NCBI GenBank assembly: GCA_963706905.1
Contig: CAVPNY010000015.1
Span: 1 to 64,000, forward strand
Length of the DNA stretch: 64,000 bases
Reading direction: 5' to 3'
From: CAVPNY01 sp963706905
GTDB lineage: Bacteria; Chloroflexota; Anaerolineae; Anaerolineales; UBA4823
Numbering within the stretch: the first letter of the stretch is position 1; each line of letters starts with the position of its first letter. This document shows positions 20,660 to 29,736 of this stretch, piece after piece. The position numbers and the translations under genes are program-made. The notes beneath the pieces were generated by a model. That model saw nothing but the letters and a program-made list of their open reading frames with translations. It had not been told where the DNA came from and did not search any database.

Positions 20660-21864
20660 GCAAGGTTTCGCTGGTCATCCGCCAGGAGATTATCAACACG
20701 CTGACCCGGCGTTCATTCTTGCTGGCTGTCTTTGGCCTGCCTCTGATCTCTTTCCTGGTTTTCTTCGGCGTCTCTCTATTGCAACGCGAAGCCCCTGGTA
20801 CTGTATCCAATATCTTTGGGGGCAGCCCTGCCAGCCAGGCGCTTGGGGAAGGCTATGTCGATCTCAGTGGAGTGATCCAATCCCTGCCAGATTACCTGCC
20901 TGAAGGGACGCTGCAAGCCTTTGCAGATGAACCTGCTGCCCGTCAGGCGTTGGACGATGGAGAGATTCAGGCCTTCTTTCTGATAGCGGCCGATTACCTG
21001 GATTCCGGCGCTATTGTCTATATCCGGCCTGACTTTAACCCGCTATCTGCCTTCGACCGCGCCTTTGTAATCCAGGATGTGTTGCGCTATAACTTGTTGG
21101 GAGGCGATAGCCGCCTGGCAGCTATGGTGCAATCCCCGCTGGATTTGAACGTAACGGTGCTGGAGGGCAGCTCCGAGCGGGATGAAGACAACCCCTTGAC
21201 CTTCTTCCTCCCTTACGCGGTGACCATGCTCTATTACATCAGCATACTGACCTCCGCCAGTTATCTGCTGAGCAGTATCGCCAAGGAAAAAGAGAACCGC
21301 GTGCTGGAGATCCTGCTGGTGACTGTCAAGCCAGCCCAATTACTGACCGGAAAATTTATCGCTCTGGGACTGATGGGGCTGCTGCAAAACGTTCTATGGG
21401 TCGCGTCTGGCCTGATCCTGATGCGTCTCAGCGGGAGGACACTTGCTCTGCCGGCCGCCTTTCAACTCCCACCTGCATTCCTGTTTTGGGGGATCATTTT
21501 CTTCATTTTTGGTTACGGGTTGTATGCCAGCCAGATGGCCGGGGTGGGTGCCCTGGTGCCGAATCTGCGGGAAGCCTCTCAGGCGACCTTCGTTGTGATC
21601 TTCCCCATGATCATCCCCCTGTTTTTCATTAGCATTCTAATTGAAGAACCCAATGGCACCCTGGCGACGATCCTGAGCCTGATACCCTGGACGGCTTCGG
21701 TGACGATGATGATGCGCCTGGCAGCCGGGGATGTTCCCCTGTGGCAGTTATTGGCTTCCAGCGCGCTCCTGGCAGTGACCGCGTTTTTGATCCTGCGCTC
21801 CGTTGTGCGCCTGTTCCGCGCCCAAACCTTGCTTTCTGGTCAGCCGTTCAATGTCAAAATCTGA
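20656..21864 (+). CDS. ABC-2 exporter permease subunit 2 (NatB-like), 402 aa
   Basis: This is the second permease, homologous to the first over its whole length, with the same arrangement of one N-terminal membrane segment, a large outer domain and five to six C-terminal membrane segments. The coupling stretch reads AKEKENRVLEILLVTV. I use the ATG at 20656, which overlaps the upstream stop by four bases, rather than 20557, which lies inside the previous gene. Two non-identical permeases suggest a heterodimeric membrane part. The next gene, an MFS exporter, follows after about 60 bases in the same direction and may be cotranscribed. Confidence 0.88.
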   Translation: MSKVSLVIRQEIINTLTRRSFLLAVFGLPLISFLVFFGVSLLQREAPGTVSNIFGGSPASQALGEGYVDLSGVIQSLPDYLPEGTLQAFADEPAARQALDDGEIQAFFLIAADYLDSGAIVYIRPDFNPLSAFDRAFVIQDVLRYNLLGGDSRLAAMVQSPLDLNVTVLEGSSERDEDNPLTFFLPYAVTMLYYISILTSASYLLSSIAKEKENRVLEILLVTVKPAQLLTGKFIALGLMGLLQNVLWVASGLILMRLSGRTLALPAAFQLPPAFLFWGIIFFIFGYGLYASQMAGVGALVPNLREASQATFVVIFPMIIPLFFISILIEEPNGTLATILSLIPWTASVTMMMRLAAGDVPLWQLLASSALLAVTAFLILRSVVRLFRAQTLLSGQPFNVKI

Positions 21865-21923
21865 TTTAAACGCTCTGCTTGGGCGTGCATGACATTCTTC
21901 CAAAGGAATCCGATAATCTTTAT

Positions 21924-23309
21924 ATGACTACATCTGACACCGTTGCCAACCCTGTTGCAGAAGATAAGCTTGACTTCAAGAAGATTCTTCCGATTTTCAT
22001 AATTGTCCTGATTGACCTATTGGGGCTGACGATCATCATTCCCCTGATGCCGCTCTACGCGACCTCCTTTGGGGCAAGCGCGGTGATGATCGGTTTACTG
22101 GGGGCCACCTATCCGTTGATGCAGTTCATTGGCGCTCCGATATTCGGGCGCTTGTCCGATCGTTACGGGCGTAAGCCAGTGTTGGTGGTCAGCCAGATTG
22201 GGACGCTGATCGGTTTCCTGATACTGGGCTTCTCCAATGCCTTATGGATGCTGTTTTTCTCCCGGATCATCGATGGGCTTTCTGGAGCTAATATCTCAAC
22301 TGCTCAGGCTGCCATCTCGGACAGTACCAGCGAGAAGACTCGCACACAGGGGTTGGGTCTGCTGGGAGCCGCCTTTGGGCTTGGATTTGTTGTTGGGCCG
22401 TTGATCGCTTTTATTTCCCTGCTTGTCAGCGGCAATGATTATCGCGTCCCGGCCTTCATCGCGGCGGGATGCTCTTTACTATCGATCCTGTTGACCTGGT
22501 TCTTGTTCGACGAGACTCTGCCGGTTGAGCGGCGGGGAGATGCATCCGGGAAAGTGCCTTTCTCTCTGGGGAGTGTGTTCCAGGCGCTCAGCCACCCGGC
22601 TGTGGGTTTCTTGTTGGTGCTGATCTTCGCTCAGCAGATCGCCTTTGGCGGATTGGAGCAACTCATCTCGCTGTTTACCCTGAGTCGCCTGGGGCTGAAC
22701 GCCGCCGGAAATGCAGTGATTTTTGTCTTTGTCGGCCTGATCGTTGTCGCGGTGCAGGGCGGCTTTATCGGTCCATGGAGCCGCCGCTACGGAGAGCGGC
22801 GTTTGATCCTGGCCGGCCTGGCTTTGCTGGCGATTGGCCTGGTCTTAATTTCAACGACCCCTCATCAGCCGGCGCCCTGGTATTCGCAGTCAGGGCTTTC
22901 CAAGGAGCTCGGCGGCTCTCGCCAGATGCCGGGGGAAACCCCGCCCACCCAAAATTTGTCCATTGAGCTCCCCAGTGATGCCAATACCGGCTGGCTTGGC
23001 CTGATTTGGATCCTGGTAGCGATGATCCCGGCGTCTATCGGCGGCGGGATGTTACAACCCAGTATCAATAGTCTGATCACCAAGCGAATCGATTTACGCG
23101 AGGTAGGCGGTATGCTGGGCATCTCGGCTGCGCTGCTCAGCGCGGCAAACGCACTGGCACCTATGATTGGAGGTGCGCTCTTCCAGGCCTTGGGTGCCTC
23201 ATGGCCTTTCCTATTGGGGGGGATCTTAATGGGGGTGCTGTACCTGGTGGCGGCCCGCCGCCTTACGCCTGAGGGCGAAGCAGCAACTCCCGCCAAAACA
23301 CCCCCATAA
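21924..23309 (+). CDS. MFS drug exporter (TetA/DHA1-like), 461 aa
   Basis: This is a twelve-helix major facilitator. The motif-A region GRLSDRYGRKPVL follows helix 2, and helix 4/5 residues fit DHA1 drug:proton antiporters related to TetA. A long loop (about residues 325-350, polar) interrupts the C-terminal half. I choose the ATG at 21924. A TTG at 21879 in the same frame is possible but lacks a ribosome site. The last codons (PAKTPP) lie within the right inverted repeat at 23289-23331, so the repeat contributes the protein's C-terminus. It probably exports a toxic compound or antibiotic together with, or as backup to, the ABC exporter upstream. The substrate cannot be read from sequence. 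Confidence 0.88.
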   Translation: MTTSDTVANPVAEDKLDFKKILPIFIIVLIDLLGLTIIIPLMPLYATSFGASAVMIGLLGATYPLMQFIGAPIFGRLSDRYGRKPVLVVSQIGTLIGFLILGFSNALWMLFFSRIIDGLSGANISTAQAAISDSTSEKTRTQGLGLLGAAFGLGFVVGPLIAFISLLVSGNDYRVPAFIAAGCSLLSILLTWFLFDETLPVERRGDASGKVPFSLGSVFQALSHPAVGFLLVLIFAQQIAFGGLEQLISLFTLSRLGLNAAGNAVIFVFVGLIVVAVQGGFIGPWSRRYGERRLILAGLALLAIGLVLISTTPHQPAPWYSQSGLSKELGGSRQMPGETPPTQNLSIELPSDANTGWLGLIWILVAMIPASIGGGMLQPSINSLITKRIDLREVGGMLGISAALLSAANALAPMIGGALFQALGASWPFLLGGILMGVLYLVAARRLTPEGEAATPAKTPP

Positions 23310-23331
23310 ACCCACCAACTACGTAAGTCCT
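23289..23331 (-). repeat. Right inverted repeat flanking the exporter cassette
   Basis: The minus-strand sequence aggacttacgtagttggtgg...ggggtgttttggcggg matches 18411-18453. TA stands at the outer edge (23331-23332). The repeat overlaps the 3' end of the MFS gene and ends just before the C39 gene's stop on the other strand. Confidence 0.75.
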
Positions 23332-23344
23332 ACTTATATCAAAA

Positions 23345-24610
23345 TCAAGGATTATTGGCGATGAAGTCAAGGGCGTATTGAGCGTCCTGGTAATAGGGGT
23401 TTTCCTGCAAGGCTTGATTGAAGTCGGCGATGGCATCGGCTTTCTTCCCGTCCCGATAATAGCCCCAGCCACGCCACAGCAGCGTTTCTTCTGAATTCGG
23501 GGTAATCTTTAAAGCATATTCAGTCAAGGAGAGCAGGTCAGTGTTGCGGCTGCTGAAGAAGTAGGCGAAGAAAGGTCCGAACTGGTAGCGCAGCATGCGC
23601 TGCGGCAGTTCTAACTGCCGCGCCTTGTCATAAGCCCGGGCGGCATCCGCATAGCGTTCGAAGTAGACCAGGTTGCTGCCCAGGTTGAACCAGGTAAAGG
23701 CATTCAGGGGGTCGGCTACAGTCTCTTCCTGTGAAAGTTCCAGGGCATTTTGCCGGTTCGTGTCCGGATCCCAATCTTCTCCTAAAATAGACTGGACGAC
23801 AGCGGCCTGGTCAGGCCGGAAGAGCAGGATGTAGACGTAGTTGAAGGCCTGCCAGTGGTCCTGGACGGTGGTGTACGGGACAACCCGGTCTGCGCCGAGG
23901 AAGGTATCCTGGGTGATAAACGCTTTGCGGGTGTCGTCATAACCTGTCAGCAGCAAGTAATGCCCTGCCCAGTGGTCGTCGTTGGGCCAGTAGGTCTCAT
24001 CCAGGATGAAACCTTCCTCTATCAGCACCGGGATACCGGCGGCCAGGAAAGCCTTCAAGCGTTCGATATCGCCGCCGACGCGGAATTCAGCGTTCAGCCA
24101 GCCAGCGCGGGTACGTACGAAATAAATCAATTCTTCTACATTGACATTGCGATCTTCGGTGTGCGGTTTGAGCAGTTGGGAGATGTCTTCCTGGTCACCC
24201 TCCCAACCGAAGGTGCGCAAATACAGCGCCAGGCTGGCCGGTCCGCAGTTGTTGGCGGTTTGTTTCTCCCATTTGGGCGAGGGCAAGAAGACTGATTCCG
24301 GTAAGGGGGTAGGAGTCAATGTTGGGGTGGCAGTGAACCCCTGGGTAGGGGTTAAGGTGGGCGCCGCACTGGGATCTACGGTGGGTGTTTGGGTAGGGTG
24401 CAGCGTAACCGCTACAGCTGGCTGTGGCAGGGGGGTAGGGATTTCACCGGCTGGTTTGATCACGTTGCGCAGATAGGTCTTGGCGACTTCACTGCGCCAG
24501 GACAAGCGGCTGTTGATCGCCGGAATCTGGTAAATTAAGACTGCCAGAACCGGTAACCCCAGGACAATCAAACCTAATTTCTTTAGGTTGGCTTTAAACA
24601 CGCCAAGCAT
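23345..24610 (-). CDS. Membrane-anchored C39-family peptidase with TPR repeats, 421 aa
   Basis: The N-terminus is a single membrane segment (about residues 13-29). It is followed by a Thr/Pro-rich linker (about 55-105), a C39-like papain-fold domain (about 108-265) and tetratricopeptide-like repeats (about 290-421). In the peptidase domain the catalytic Cys is in NNCGPASLALYL and the His in HWAGHYLLLTGYDD. An Asp follows in AFITQDTF. The topology predicts an extracytoplasmic peptidase tethered to the membrane. Family members cleave double-glycine leaders or have other, often unknown, targets. The gene converges on the MFS gene. The start ATG has no strong ribosome site. Confidence 0.85.
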   Translation of the reverse strand: MLGVFKANLKKLGLIVLGLPVLAVLIYQIPAINSRLSWRSEVAKTYLRNVIKPAGEIPTPLPQPAVAVTLHPTQTPTVDPSAAPTLTPTQGFTATPTLTPTPLPESVFLPSPKWEKQTANNCGPASLALYLRTFGWEGDQEDISQLLKPHTEDRNVNVEELIYFVRTRAGWLNAEFRVGGDIERLKAFLAAGIPVLIEEGFILDETYWPNDDHWAGHYLLLTGYDDTRKAFITQDTFLGADRVVPYTTVQDHWQAFNYVYILLFRPDQAAVVQSILGEDWDPDTNRQNALELSQEETVADPLNAFTWFNLGSNLVYFERYADAARAYDKARQLELPQRMLRYQFGPFFAYFFSSRNTDLLSLTEYALKITPNSEETLLWRGWGYYRDGKKADAIADFNQALQENPYYQDAQYALDFIANNP

Positions 24611-24709
24611 TGTAACATCAATAGGTTAATAACCCATGAATGAATCCTGACGCAGGTTTTTGCAAATAAATACGGGAGGTGGCACGCTGGCTGGGGGAAT
24701 CATGGATGT

Positions 24710-24715
24710 TATAAT
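24710..24715 (+). promoter_or_regulatory. Possible -10 box of a leaderless miaB-type gene
   Basis: A perfect TATAAT ends seven bases before the ATG at 24723, which would give a leaderless or nearly leaderless message. The -35 region is poor. Confidence 0.4.
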
Positions 24716-24722
24716 ATCAGAC

Positions 24723-26090
24723 ATGAAGTATCACATTTGGACAGAAGGTTGCCAGATGAACGTCGCTGACTCGCAGCGGGTATCCTCAGCCCTGGAACGA
24801 CTGGGATACCAAGTGGCCCTACGCCCGGAGGAAGCTGACATCATCGTGCTGAATACATGCGTGGTGCGCCAAAGTGCGGAGGATAAAGCTGTCGGCCGGC
24901 TGTATTCCTTACGGCCTTTGAAGGCGCAAAATCCCGATCTGGTGATCAACCTGATGGGCTGCCTGGTGGGCGTCAAGGGAGATGAGCAGCTCCGCAAACG
25001 CTTCCCATTCGTGGATGTATTCTCGCCGCCCTCGGATCCAGGCCCGTTGGTCGCTCACCTAACGCAAGATGAGAGCCGCTCTCTGGAAAAGGAAGAAACA
25101 GAACAGCGCTTTGCCTTGATGGATGGTGATCTGATCCTGCCCGCTGACCAGCGCCAGCGCCTGGTCTCTGCCCATGTACCCGTAGTATTGGGTTGTTCGC
25201 ATGCCTGTACGTTTTGTATTATCCCTTACCGGAGGGGAGTTGAACGCAGCCGTTCTGTCGGTGAGATTGTCGCTGAAGTACGTTCACTGGTTGCCCAGGG
25301 CGTGAAAGAGATCACCCTGCTGGGCCAGATTGTGGATCGTTATGGCAAAGACGTACCCGACGGGCCGGATCTAGCTGCCCTGCTCCGCCTGGTGAGCCAG
25401 GTCGACGGGCTGGAGCGCATCCGCTTCTTGACATCTCATCCAAACTGGATGACGGAGGCATTGCTGGACACTGTGGCGGAGCTTCCCAAGGTCATGCCGC
25501 ATATCGAAGTTCCGGTGCAGGCGGGTGATGATCAGGTGCTGGCGGATATGCGCCGTGGCTACACTGCCGAGGATTATCGCTGTCTGGTTGGGCACATCCG
25601 GGAGCGCCTGGATGGACATTTCCCGGGTGTTTCTATCGCTACGGATGTGATCGTCGGTTTTCCTGGGGAGACTCGCCTGCAATTCCAAAACACGTACGAT
25701 CTACTCGCTGAACTCCAACTGGATGTAGCTCATCTGGCGCGCTACTCATCACGGCCGGGCACCGTCGCTGAGCGACGCATGCCTGATGATGTCTCTGAAG
25801 AAGAGAAATGGGAGCGCTTTCGCCTTCTTGAAGAGCTCCAGGAGCGCATTGCCGGAGAGATTAATGCCGGCTATCTCGGTCAGACAGTGCCGGTCTTATT
25901 TGAAGAGAATGTACGTGGACGCTGGAAAGGTCGCACAAATACCAATAAACTGGTATTTGTTGAGTTTGATCGTCCTCTACTTGGGGAGGTTTTATCGGTG
26001 ACAATCACCTGGACAGGCCCGTGGTCGATGCAAGGGCGCCTGCCGATGCCTGGTGTCATACCGCTTTTCTTGCAAGCTCCAGCGGTTTGA
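24723..26090 (+). CDS. miaB: tRNA methylthiotransferase MiaB
   Basis: This radical-SAM enzyme adds a methylthio group to isopentenyl-adenosine at position 37 of tRNAs. The N-terminal domain carries three cluster cysteines (TEGCQMN, LNTCVVRQSA, LMGCLVG). The radical-SAM core has the CxxxCxxC motif in GCSHACTFCIIPYRRGVERS, and a C-terminal TRAM-like domain ends the protein. The length, about 455 residues, is normal. I place the start at 24723, directly before KYHIWTEGCQMN. An in-frame ATG at 24702 behind ggggga is the alternative. MiaB is distinguished from MtaB by the sequence after the SAM cysteines, so I am fairly sure. queG, another tRNA-modification gene, lies 2.5 kb downstream. Confidence 0.9.
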   Translation: MKYHIWTEGCQMNVADSQRVSSALERLGYQVALRPEEADIIVLNTCVVRQSAEDKAVGRLYSLRPLKAQNPDLVINLMGCLVGVKGDEQLRKRFPFVDVFSPPSDPGPLVAHLTQDESRSLEKEETEQRFALMDGDLILPADQRQRLVSAHVPVVLGCSHACTFCIIPYRRGVERSRSVGEIVAEVRSLVAQGVKEITLLGQIVDRYGKDVPDGPDLAALLRLVSQVDGLERIRFLTSHPNWMTEALLDTVAELPKVMPHIEVPVQAGDDQVLADMRRGYTAEDYRCLVGHIRERLDGHFPGVSIATDVIVGFPGETRLQFQNTYDLLAELQLDVAHLARYSSRPGTVAERRMPDDVSEEEKWERFRLLEELQERIAGEINAGYLGQTVPVLFEENVRGRWKGRTNTNKLVFVEFDRPLLGEVLSVTITWTGPWSMQGRLPMPGVIPLFLQAPAV

Positions 26091-26277
26091 TCTCCAGGAA
26101 ACCAAGAACCTCAGATTACCGTCTATAATATATCCATGCTTGCCTTGACTCTATTGGCAACCAGATAGGGATGCGCCATCGTTGACTTCAACTGTTTGAC
26201 TGCTCCATGACTTTATTTGCGTGTTTCGTGATATGGGAAATAAGTTCTGTAAGCTGCTAATCATTCAGGAGATGAAT

Positions 26278-27426
26278 ATGGGCTCGAAACGAACTCGCTT
26301 GTGGGGACTTTTGATAATCCTCGGGTTCGCCGCGCTGGCTGGATGTAATTTCCCGCGCGGAGGCACGCCCGCTCCTTCTGGACCTGAGCTGGTAATGACT
26401 TATGCAGCTCAGACCATCCAGGCGCAACTCACCCTGGCGGCGACAGGTGGTGTGACCACCTTTACCCCAGGCCCGCCCGGTTTTACCCCAGCCAGCAATT
26501 CACCCACACCTTCCTCGCCTGCCACAACGCCAGCGCCAACTGGCCTGACCCCAACTGCGGGAATCTGTGACCGGGGTAATTTTGAGGAAGATATTACCTA
26601 CCCCGACAATTCACTGGTTCAACCGGGAGCAGAGTTTATAAAAACCTGGCGTTTGAAGAACACTGGAACTTGTACCTGGGATGCGCGTTATGCGATTGTT
26701 TTCGACCGGGGTGATGCGCTGGGCGGCCTACCATCGGCTCCGCTAACCAGTGGAAGTGTCCCACCTGGGCAAACCGTGGATGTCTCCCTCACACTAAAAG
26801 CCCCGACCGACCCCGGTACCTACCAGGGTTTCTGGAAATTGCGCAACCCAGCCGGGCAGGTGTTTGGATTGGGTGAGAACGCTGAGAAGGACTTTTGGGT
26901 TAAGATCAAAGTTGAGACTGGGCAGACTTACACTTACGACTTTCTTGTTCAGGCGCCAGGTGCGACCTGGATCAGCGTTGGAGATGGCAGTGAAGTTCCC
27001 CTCGCCTTTGGAGGTGCTGACGATGATCCCAATGGGGTCGCCAAGCTCAAGGAGGATATCATCCTTGAGCACGGCAAGCGGGCTGGAGTGACCCTGGTAA
27101 TGGCGCCCCGCCAGACAACCGACGGTAAAGTCAGCGGTACTTTCCCCGAATACACGATCCTGGAAGACGATCGCTTTAAAGCCAAATTGGGATTTCTTGA
27201 ACACTGTGGCAGTGGACAGGTGATCTTCCAGCTCTGGGCTCAGGAGGGAGGCAACCTGGATCTGCTGCAGGATTGGCGTAAAGCCTGTGACGGGCATCTG
27301 AAACAGGTAGAAGTGGATTTGTCCAGCCTAAAAGGAAGAAAAGTACAATTCGTTCTGGCAGTGCTGGCAGATGGCTCGCCAGAGGATGACCTGGCGATCT
27401 GGGGCTCGCCGCGCATAGAACCTTAG
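26278..27426 (+). CDS. Lipoprotein with NBR1-type Ig-like domain, 382 aa
   Basis: The start is the ATG at 26278 after caggag. A lipoprotein signal ends in LAGC (Cys at about residue 24), so the protein is probably anchored to the outer face of the membrane. A Thr/Pro/Ala-rich linker is followed by an Ig-like domain (about 90-210) of the type first described next to BRCA1: EFIKTWRLKNTGTCTWDARY and the later tryptophan-rich GTYQGFWKLRNPAGQ. The C-terminal 150 residues form a separate beta-rich domain I do not recognise. The next gene encodes another lipoprotein with the same Ig domain after 16 bases, so the two are probably cotranscribed. The function is unknown, perhaps binding cell-wall or extracellular ligands. 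Confidence 0.82.
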   Translation: MGSKRTRLWGLLIILGFAALAGCNFPRGGTPAPSGPELVMTYAAQTIQAQLTLAATGGVTTFTPGPPGFTPASNSPTPSSPATTPAPTGLTPTAGICDRGNFEEDITYPDNSLVQPGAEFIKTWRLKNTGTCTWDARYAIVFDRGDALGGLPSAPLTSGSVPPGQTVDVSLTLKAPTDPGTYQGFWKLRNPAGQVFGLGENAEKDFWVKIKVETGQTYTYDFLVQAPGATWISVGDGSEVPLAFGGADDDPNGVAKLKEDIILEHGKRAGVTLVMAPRQTTDGKVSGTFPEYTILEDDRFKAKLGFLEHCGSGQVIFQLWAQEGGNLDLLQDWRKACDGHLKQVEVDLSSLKGRKVQFVLAVLADGSPEDDLAIWGSPRIEP

Positions 27427-27442
27427 AAGGTTAAGGAAGTGA

Positions 27443-28489
27443 ATGACCATGAATAGATTAAAAAGAATCGACTATCTCGTATTTACATTGTTCTTAGTAC
27501 TTTTACCGATTTTACTGACCTCCTGTCGAGGCCAGGCGACTCCGGCTAGCTCGACTCCCCAACCGGAAACGGTATTAACTGCAGCAGCCGAAACGGCCAA
27601 CGCCCGATTAACTGAACAGGCAAATCCGAGCGCCACTCAGACGCCCATCCCCTCGGATACACCTGCAGCGCCAACTCCCAACGGTACGCTTACCTTACCG
27701 CTGACGCCTACCACTGGATTTACTCCAACTATGCTTCCTTCTGCGGCTCCGTCTGGTCTCGATCGGGCGGAGTACAGCGGGGACATCACTGTGCCTGACG
27801 GGACAGATTTCAAATCTGGCGAGGCCTTCACCAAAACCTGGCGATTGCGCAATGCTGGCACTTCTACCTGGACTACGGATTATGCCCTGGCGTTTATTGA
27901 GGGGGCGCAGATGGCTGGACCAACGGCAGTGCAGCTTACCACCAGTGTTCCGCCTGGACAGACGATTGATATCTCCGTCCCGCTGGTCGCTCCCCAGGAT
28001 ATTGGCGCTTACCGGGGTTTTTGGGGAATGCGCAACTCGGCTGGTCAGTTATTTGAATCGGCGGTGTATGTTGAGATCGATGTCGTGAGTGGGTCGCCTG
28101 GAACGCCCACCACGCCAGGAACACCCGGTCCGACCAATACCCCAGGCCCGACGAATACTCCCGGTGGAGCTGCCAGGGTCTCCGATGTTTCGATATCGGT
28201 GGATGATGCCTCGGTTGAAACCTGCCCGCACACCTTCAGCTTTACGGGCTCCTTCGATTTAAACGCAGCCTCACCAGTAACCTACTTACTGGAAGCAGGC
28301 AGCGATACACCTGGATTCACCTTCGACCTGCCATCCGCTGAGACGGTCAACTACGAAGCTGGTACGCGGACAGTTCTCTACACACTGAACATCTCTAGTG
28401 CAATGAGTGGTTGGGCGCGTTTTCATGTCACAGCCCCCAATGATGTAGTCTCCAATCAGGTCGATTTCACGTTGACCTGCGCTCCCTAG
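27443..28489 (+). CDS. Second lipoprotein with NBR1-type Ig-like domain, 348 aa
   Basis: The signal peptide contains a lipobox (LLTSC). A Thr/Pro linker, an NBR1-type Ig-like domain (about 107-215; AFTKTWRLRNAGTSTWTTDY and GAYRGFWGMRNSAGQ), a second Pro/Thr linker with repeated TPGPTNTPG, and a C-terminal beta domain (about 245-348) follow. The start 27443 is preceded by aaggaagtg, and an ATG two codons later is equally possible. It pairs with the preceding lipoprotein but has a different C-terminal domain, so the two may present different binding modules. No enzyme motif is visible. Confidence 0.82.
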   Translation: MTMNRLKRIDYLVFTLFLVLLPILLTSCRGQATPASSTPQPETVLTAAAETANARLTEQANPSATQTPIPSDTPAAPTPNGTLTLPLTPTTGFTPTMLPSAAPSGLDRAEYSGDITVPDGTDFKSGEAFTKTWRLRNAGTSTWTTDYALAFIEGAQMAGPTAVQLTTSVPPGQTIDISVPLVAPQDIGAYRGFWGMRNSAGQLFESAVYVEIDVVSGSPGTPTTPGTPGPTNTPGPTNTPGGAARVSDVSISVDDASVETCPHTFSFTGSFDLNAASPVTYLLEAGSDTPGFTFDLPSAETVNYEAGTRTVLYTLNISSAMSGWARFHVTAPNDVVSNQVDFTLTCAP

Positions 28490-28552
28490 CGCAGTCATTC
28501 CTTTGGCCAGACTATTTACGGAACTGGCGATAGTCTGGTTCAGGTCCAGCAC

Positions 28553-29707
28553 ATGACTTTGACGAATGCCATCAAAACTGAAGCAGGTCGGCTGGGTTTC
28601 GAGCTGGTTGGGGTGACCACCCCAGATCCACCGCCGCATTTCTCTACTTTTGAGGATTGGCTGCGGGAGGAACGGCACGGCGAGATGGGGTACCTGGCAA
28701 CGGAGCAAGCGCGCCAGCGCCGAGCTGACCTGCGCCAGATCCTGCTCGGGGATGGCGCACAATGCCAGTCGATCCTGGTGGTGGGGTTGCGTTACCCGGC
28801 TGCTGGTCCGTTATGCATAGACAATCGTGCCTCCAAAAGCCAGCCGGCTGGTCGGGTGGCTGCCTATGCCTGGGGAGATGATTATCATACCGTCCTGGTC
28901 GAGCGCTTGAAGCAGTTGGTGACTTTCATCGAGGACCGATTTGGGGAAACTTTACCCTATCGTATTTACACCGACACCGGCCCCATTCTTGAGCGTGACC
29001 TGGCGCAGCGAGCAGGTCTGGGTTGGATTGGGAAGAATACCTGCCTGATCAATCCCAAGGCAGGATCGTATTTTCTGCTGGGAGAGGTTTTTCTCGGTGT
29101 CGCGCTGGAGCCCGATGCGCCATTTGAAACCGATCAATGTGGTAACTGCACGCGTTGCCTGGATGCCTGCCCAACTGGCTGTATCCTGCCGGATCGCACG
29201 ATCGATGCTCGCCGTTGCATTTCCTACCTGACGATTGAGCTGAAGGGTCCGATACCGGTCGAGTTGCGACCGGCGATCGGGAACTGGATCTTTGGCTGCG
29301 ATATCTGCCAGGAGGTTTGTCCCTGGAATCAGCGTTTTGCCAGGAGTCAGGGGGATGCGGCCTTTGCACCCCGCCCAGGTTTGCCAGAACCCAGCTTGAT
29401 TGACGAGCTCTCCCTTACGCCGCAGGCTTTCAACCGTAAGTTTGCAGGCAGCCCGGTCAAGCGCGCCAAGCGACGCGGCTATTTGCGTAATGTGGCGGTC
29501 GCCCTGGGAAATTCCGCCGATCCACCCAGTTTGTCTGCTCTGGCGAATGCGTTAACTCAAGATGGTGAATTCCTGGTACGCGCTCATGCTGCCTGGGCAT
29601 TGGGGCAGATCGGGGTCGCTGCGGCGCATCAGTCTTTGCTAAAAGCCCATAAGTCGGAAACAGATCCAGATGTAAGCGCAGAAATCCTGGCTGCGCTGGA
29701 AAACTGA
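28553..29707 (+). CDS. queG: Epoxyqueuosine reductase QueG, 384 aa
   Basis: QueG carries out the last step of queuosine synthesis, reducing epoxyqueuosine in the wobble position of tRNA with cobalamin and two 4Fe-4S clusters. The cluster motifs CGNCTRCLDACPTGCI and CDICQEVCPWN are plain, the B12/substrate part (LGWIGKNTCLINPKAGSYF) is well conserved, and the C-terminal region has HEAT-like repeats (about residues 310-384). The length is usual. The gene lies between envelope lipoproteins and a CapA-like gene, all on the plus strand. miaB upstream acts on the same anticodon loop. Confidence 0.93.
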   Translation: MTLTNAIKTEAGRLGFELVGVTTPDPPPHFSTFEDWLREERHGEMGYLATEQARQRRADLRQILLGDGAQCQSILVVGLRYPAAGPLCIDNRASKSQPAGRVAAYAWGDDYHTVLVERLKQLVTFIEDRFGETLPYRIYTDTGPILERDLAQRAGLGWIGKNTCLINPKAGSYFLLGEVFLGVALEPDAPFETDQCGNCTRCLDACPTGCILPDRTIDARRCISYLTIELKGPIPVELRPAIGNWIFGCDICQEVCPWNQRFARSQGDAAFAPRPGLPEPSLIDELSLTPQAFNRKFAGSPVKRAKRRGYLRNVAVALGNSADPPSLSALANALTQDGEFLVRAHAAWALGQIGVAAAHQSLLKAHKSETDPDVSAEILAALEN

Positions 29708-29736
29708 CCTCATTGTAAGAGAGCTCTGCCGCCCTC

